Source: Cladorhizidae sp. MBARI D1340-BT2
Lineage: Eukaryota; Porifera; Demospongiae; Poecilosclerida; Cladorhizidae
Length of the DNA stretch: 64,000 bases
Assembly: GCA_028752905.1 (NCBI GenBank)
Contig: JAQNBH010000004.1
Location: 8,188,559-8,252,558, forward strand
Direction: 5' to 3'
Under the pieces are notes generated by a model. It was not told the DNA's origin. It ran no database searches and saw only the letters and a list, made by a program, of their open reading frames with translations. Shown piece by piece: positions 61,098 to 64,000 of the stretch. Positions within the stretch are counted from its first letter, which is position 1. Each line of letters opens with the position of its first letter. The translations under genes were made by a program, and so were the position numbers.

Positions 61098-62199
61098 TTT
61101 AGCGGCTATGAAGCTTAGTAAAGCTCTCGCGCTATAGGCTGTAGGTTGCGGCATTGCTAATCCCCGCATCATTTTGAAAAAGTTTATTTTTATTTTTTTA
61201 GTTGGTTGGACACAGAGAGTTAGAAAGTTGAAATAACTCAACAATAATAAATGATTGTTAGTTAGGAAAGAATTGCTTACTCATATTCAGAGTTTGCCTA
61301 TGCCTGATTGTGCATGCTAGCTGTGCATGTTTCTATATTGAACCTATTGCAATATTAATAGGTCCTCCAGAGACGTGAAGCAGCCATAAGCTATGCACAA
61401 TGAAGAAGGCAAGGACTCAACTTTGTCCATGAAGCTGTAGTGATGTAATTTGCCTAGTGGTGTGTAAACGGTTGAATCTTTCATGTGTTTTTGACATAGC
61501 TAGTAGCTTCAGCTCTAACTGCTTGACTCTGACATCGCTTACTCAAACCTCTTTCTCTCACATTGATGTGTCATCATTTCATCACCTTATTAAACACTTC
61601 CATTTCCTTGTTTTGCTGTGGTACAAATTGGTTCCTGAAGGGTTGCCCCCTGCAGAATCCATTTCTATTCACGAGGAATGCTGTCAGAAGGAAAATGAGA
61701 GTTGCTTACAGGAAATTGTGTTCATGAGCACTTCATAAACAAGTCCTCTCATTGTTTGGAGATTTGAGATTTAGCTATCATGAACGTAGAGATTTATACA
61801 TATGTATATATGTATTTTTAAGGTCTCAAGCATTCCTATCGTTGATGTGTGCTGGTTTTGGCCTGGTGGTGACAAAACTTGCTAGGGAAATTATTGTTAT
61901 TTTGCAAGAAGGTTTGAAATGAGCTATCCATCGTAGCTGGGCCAGAAAGAAAAAATGCTCGACATAAGATAGATCAAGGTGTACAGTCAATAAGCCCCAG
62001 TATATATAGGACCACTGAAGCGAATTGCTTTTGACAAAAACTCTATTTTCATAAAATCACAGCTCCTCTTATGAACAAGACAGTTTTTATCTAGCTTAGC
62101 AAGTAACACTTGTATACAACACAGCAGTTCTATAAACCACATGCGCTACACCACCTTAATGGTCTCCTACGGGTGAGGTATGGTCTCGGGAGGCCATTT
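61098..62199. other. Unique sequence 5' of the ACAD11-like gene
   Basis: A 93-residue plus frame (61457-61738) has no recognised motif. No promoter element could be assigned with confidence. Confidence 0.4.
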
Positions 62200-62760
62200 C
62201 ATGGGAAGATGTGGTAAGGGGGGAGGGTGTAGGAAAGGAGGGTGTGGGTTGAGAAGGAGCCGAGGAGAGGGGAAGGCGGGAGGGAAAATGGAGGGGAGGG
62301 GCCCCGAGAGGGTGGTGAATAATAGCCTCGTGTACTACCCATAGCAAACTTGTGGTTCCGGCTCAGTCAGCATAGTTGTGGCTGCTAACCACTAATCAGC
62401 AAAACCTGGATGATTAAAAAAGATGTGTGTGTTAAAAAAAAAATTTGTGAAGCTCTAGCCGAGCTTGGGCTGGAATCTGAAAGAAGGTTATTGGCTAGTG
62501 AGGTTGCAGAAAGTGTCTGATCTTACCTTTCATTTTCAATCTTCCCACAAGCTGCAGCTTCCTGGCATCTTCAAAGCAATGTTTATGGCACTTAAAATAT
62601 TCACGAGCTGTTAGACATGTCAAACGAGTGACCTTGAGAACTCATAAACAGCTTTCACTACCTTACCTCCGAGTATAAAGCCAACATCCCCTTTTCCTTC
62701 CTTCATAAACATTCCTCTGCTTAGTGTGGAATCCAAAGATGCCAGAAAGGTTCAGTGGAA
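62200..62760 (+). repeat. Left copy of a 1.2-kb-spaced direct duplication
   Basis: From about 62225 to 62750 the sequence matches 63440-64000 at an offset of 1206-1215 bp with small indels. Shared landmarks are AAGGAGCCGAGGAGAGGGGA, CTAACCACTAATCAGC, GAAGCTCTAGCCGAG and GATGCCAGAAAGGT. Confidence 0.92.
62527..62632 (-). CDS. Candidate exon of unknown gene, copy 1
   Basis: The segment lies between CTCAAG and GTAAGA on the minus strand and encodes 35 residues plus one base. It reads VTRLTCLTAREYFKCHKHCF, then EDARKLQLVGRLKMK. It has a protein-like composition with a CHKHC cluster, good splice ends, and no stop. I do not recognise the family. It lies 1.7 kb upstream of the ACAD11-like start and on the same strand, so it could belong to an upstream gene or be part of a dispersed element. 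Confidence 0.4.
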
Positions 62761-62875
62761 GAGATTGGTTGGGTTCTTCTGGCCAAAAAAAATATCTGGT
62801 GTAAAAACTTAATGTTGGCATAGGGGACCAGTTGTTCTAGTGTCTCCCCCCCCTCCCCCTTTAAACAGTACCATT

Positions 62876-63436
62876 CAGCTAGGTGTTTTAGGGGTTAAAT
62901 ATGTACAGCTAGGAGTTTTAGGGGTTAAATATGTACAGCTAGGTGTTTTAGGGGTTAAATATGTACAGGTTAAATATGTACAGGTGTTTTAGGGGTTAAA
63001 TATGTATGGCTCGGTGTTTTAGGGGTTAAATATGTACAGCTAGGTGTTTAGGGGTTAAATATGTACAGCTACGTGTTTAGGTGTTAAGGTGTTAAGTATG
63101 TATAGCTAGGTGTTTTTAGGGGTTAAATATGTACAGCTAGGTGTTTTAGGGGTTAAATATGTACACCTACGTGTTTTAGGGATAAAATATGTGCAGCTAG
63201 GTCTTTTAGGGGTTAAATATGTACAGCTATGTGTTTTTAGGGGTTAAATATGTATAGCTTAAGTGTTTTAGGGGTTAAATATGTACATCTTCGTGTTAGG
63301 GATAAAATATGTACAACTTGGTGTTTTTAGGGGTTAAATATGTATAGCTAGATTTTTAGGGGTTAAATATATATAGCTAGGTGTTTTAGGGGTTAAATAT
63401 GTATAAGGTGTTTTAGGGGTTAAATATGTATAGTTA
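62876..63436 (+). repeat. 30-bp minisatellite, about 19 copies
   Basis: The unit is TAGGTGTTTTAGGGGTTAAA plus TATGTACAGC, with TATAGC variants and irregular units. It separates the two copies of the 1.2-kb duplication. Confidence 0.94.
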
Positions 63437-63439
63437 GTT

Positions 63440-64000
63440 GTTTATAGGAAAGGAGGGTGAGGGTGGAGAAGGAGCCGAGGAGAGGGGAAGAGAGGGGGGG
63501 AAAAATGGGGCGGAGGGGAGAGGGTGGTGACCTACGTACTTACCCATAACAAACTTGTGGTTCAGGTCAGTCAGCATAGTTAGTTGCCGCTAACCACTAA
63601 TCAGCTGATTTAAAAAAATAATAATAAATAAATAAATTATTTGTGAAGCTCTAGCCGAGATTCTAGGCTTAGGCTGGAATCCTAAAGAAGGTTATTGGCT
63701 AGCGAGGTTCAAGAAAGTGTCTGATCTTACCTTTCATTGTCAAACTCTCCCCACAAGCTGCAGCTTCCTGGCATCTTCAAAGCAATGTTTATGGCACTTA
63801 AAATATTCACGAGCTGTTAGACATGTCAAACAAGTGACCTTGAGAACTCATCAACACCTTCCACTACCTACCTCAGAGTATGAAAACCAACACCTAGTTA
63901 GGTGCAAGTTAGGTGCAAGTATAAAGGCTTAACCCCCCTCCCTGCCCACCTTTTCCTCTGCTCAGTGTGGAATCCATCTATTTGAAGATGCCAGAAAGGT
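63440..64000 (+). repeat. Right copy of the direct duplication (runs off window)
   Basis: This copy matches 62225-62750. It still matches at base 64000, so the duplication continues to the right. It differs by indels, for example an extra TAGGTGCAAGT pair and an AATAATAAATAAATAAA tract. Confidence 0.92.
63731..63838 (-). pseudogene. Candidate exon, copy 2 (frameshifted)
   Basis: This is the duplicate of the segment at 62527-62632, with the same CTCAAG and GTAAGA ends. It reads VTCLTCLTAREYF with CHKHCFEDARKLQLVGR retained. Two extra bases near the donor end then shift the frame and bring in stops. It lies in the right-hand copy of the 1.2-kb duplication. Confidence 0.4.

Overview
This is eukaryotic nuclear DNA, most likely from an invertebrate animal. 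A demosponge or another early-branching metazoan is my best guess, with low confidence. The reasons are one gene of animal ACAD10/ACAD11 type, an intron of only 52 bp in it, 75-82 bp intron-like segments nearby, a decayed non-LTR retrotransposon of a kind common in invertebrates, and a very high minisatellite load. I see no operons, bacterial ribosome binding sites, rRNA, tRNA or CRISPR.

The only gene I can support firmly is on the minus strand and consists of small exons that ORF calling misses. Exon 1 (60714-60835), exon 2 (60559-60661), exon 3 (52074-52199) and exon 4 (18312-18473) join in frame, with GT donors and AG acceptors, into 171 residues. These residues are the N-lobe and hinge region of the aminoglycoside-phosphotransferase (APH)-like domain found at the start of ACAD11. 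The start codon has a strong context and an in-frame stop upstream. The rest of the gene (catalytic loop and any acyl-CoA dehydrogenase domain) must lie left of base 1. Introns are 52 bp, 8,359 bp, 33,600 bp and at least 18,311 bp.

The large introns are mostly tandem repeats. From left to right: a 46-bp array of about 11.3 kb (1-11304); 17-, 14- and 27/28-bp arrays (11.5-16.7 kb); exon 4; then, in intron 3, arrays with periods of 30, 22, 57, 69, 24, 20, 28, 34, about 63, 32, 14, 48, about 45, 71, 35 and 67 bp, a retrotransposon remnant (42.34-43.02 kb), and an 18-bp array of about 5.65 kb (45363-51010). After a 45-bp array comes exon 3. Intron 2 then holds a 32-bp array grading into a 24-bp array (53.0-57.6 kb) and three smaller ones. 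Upstream of exon 1 lies a 1.2-kb direct duplication (62.2-64.0 kb) that carries an exon-like segment and is separated by a 30-bp array.

Most long open frames in the window are by-products of these arrays and are not annotated as genes. The most interesting observation is that repeats beside exon 3 and exon 4 are built from copies of the exon's own 3' end and 5' splice site. This suggests that minisatellite growth was seeded at splice donors in two different introns of the same gene. Several arrays also carry large secondary duplications (2303, 558, 1052 and 240 bp), which points to ongoing unequal exchange.
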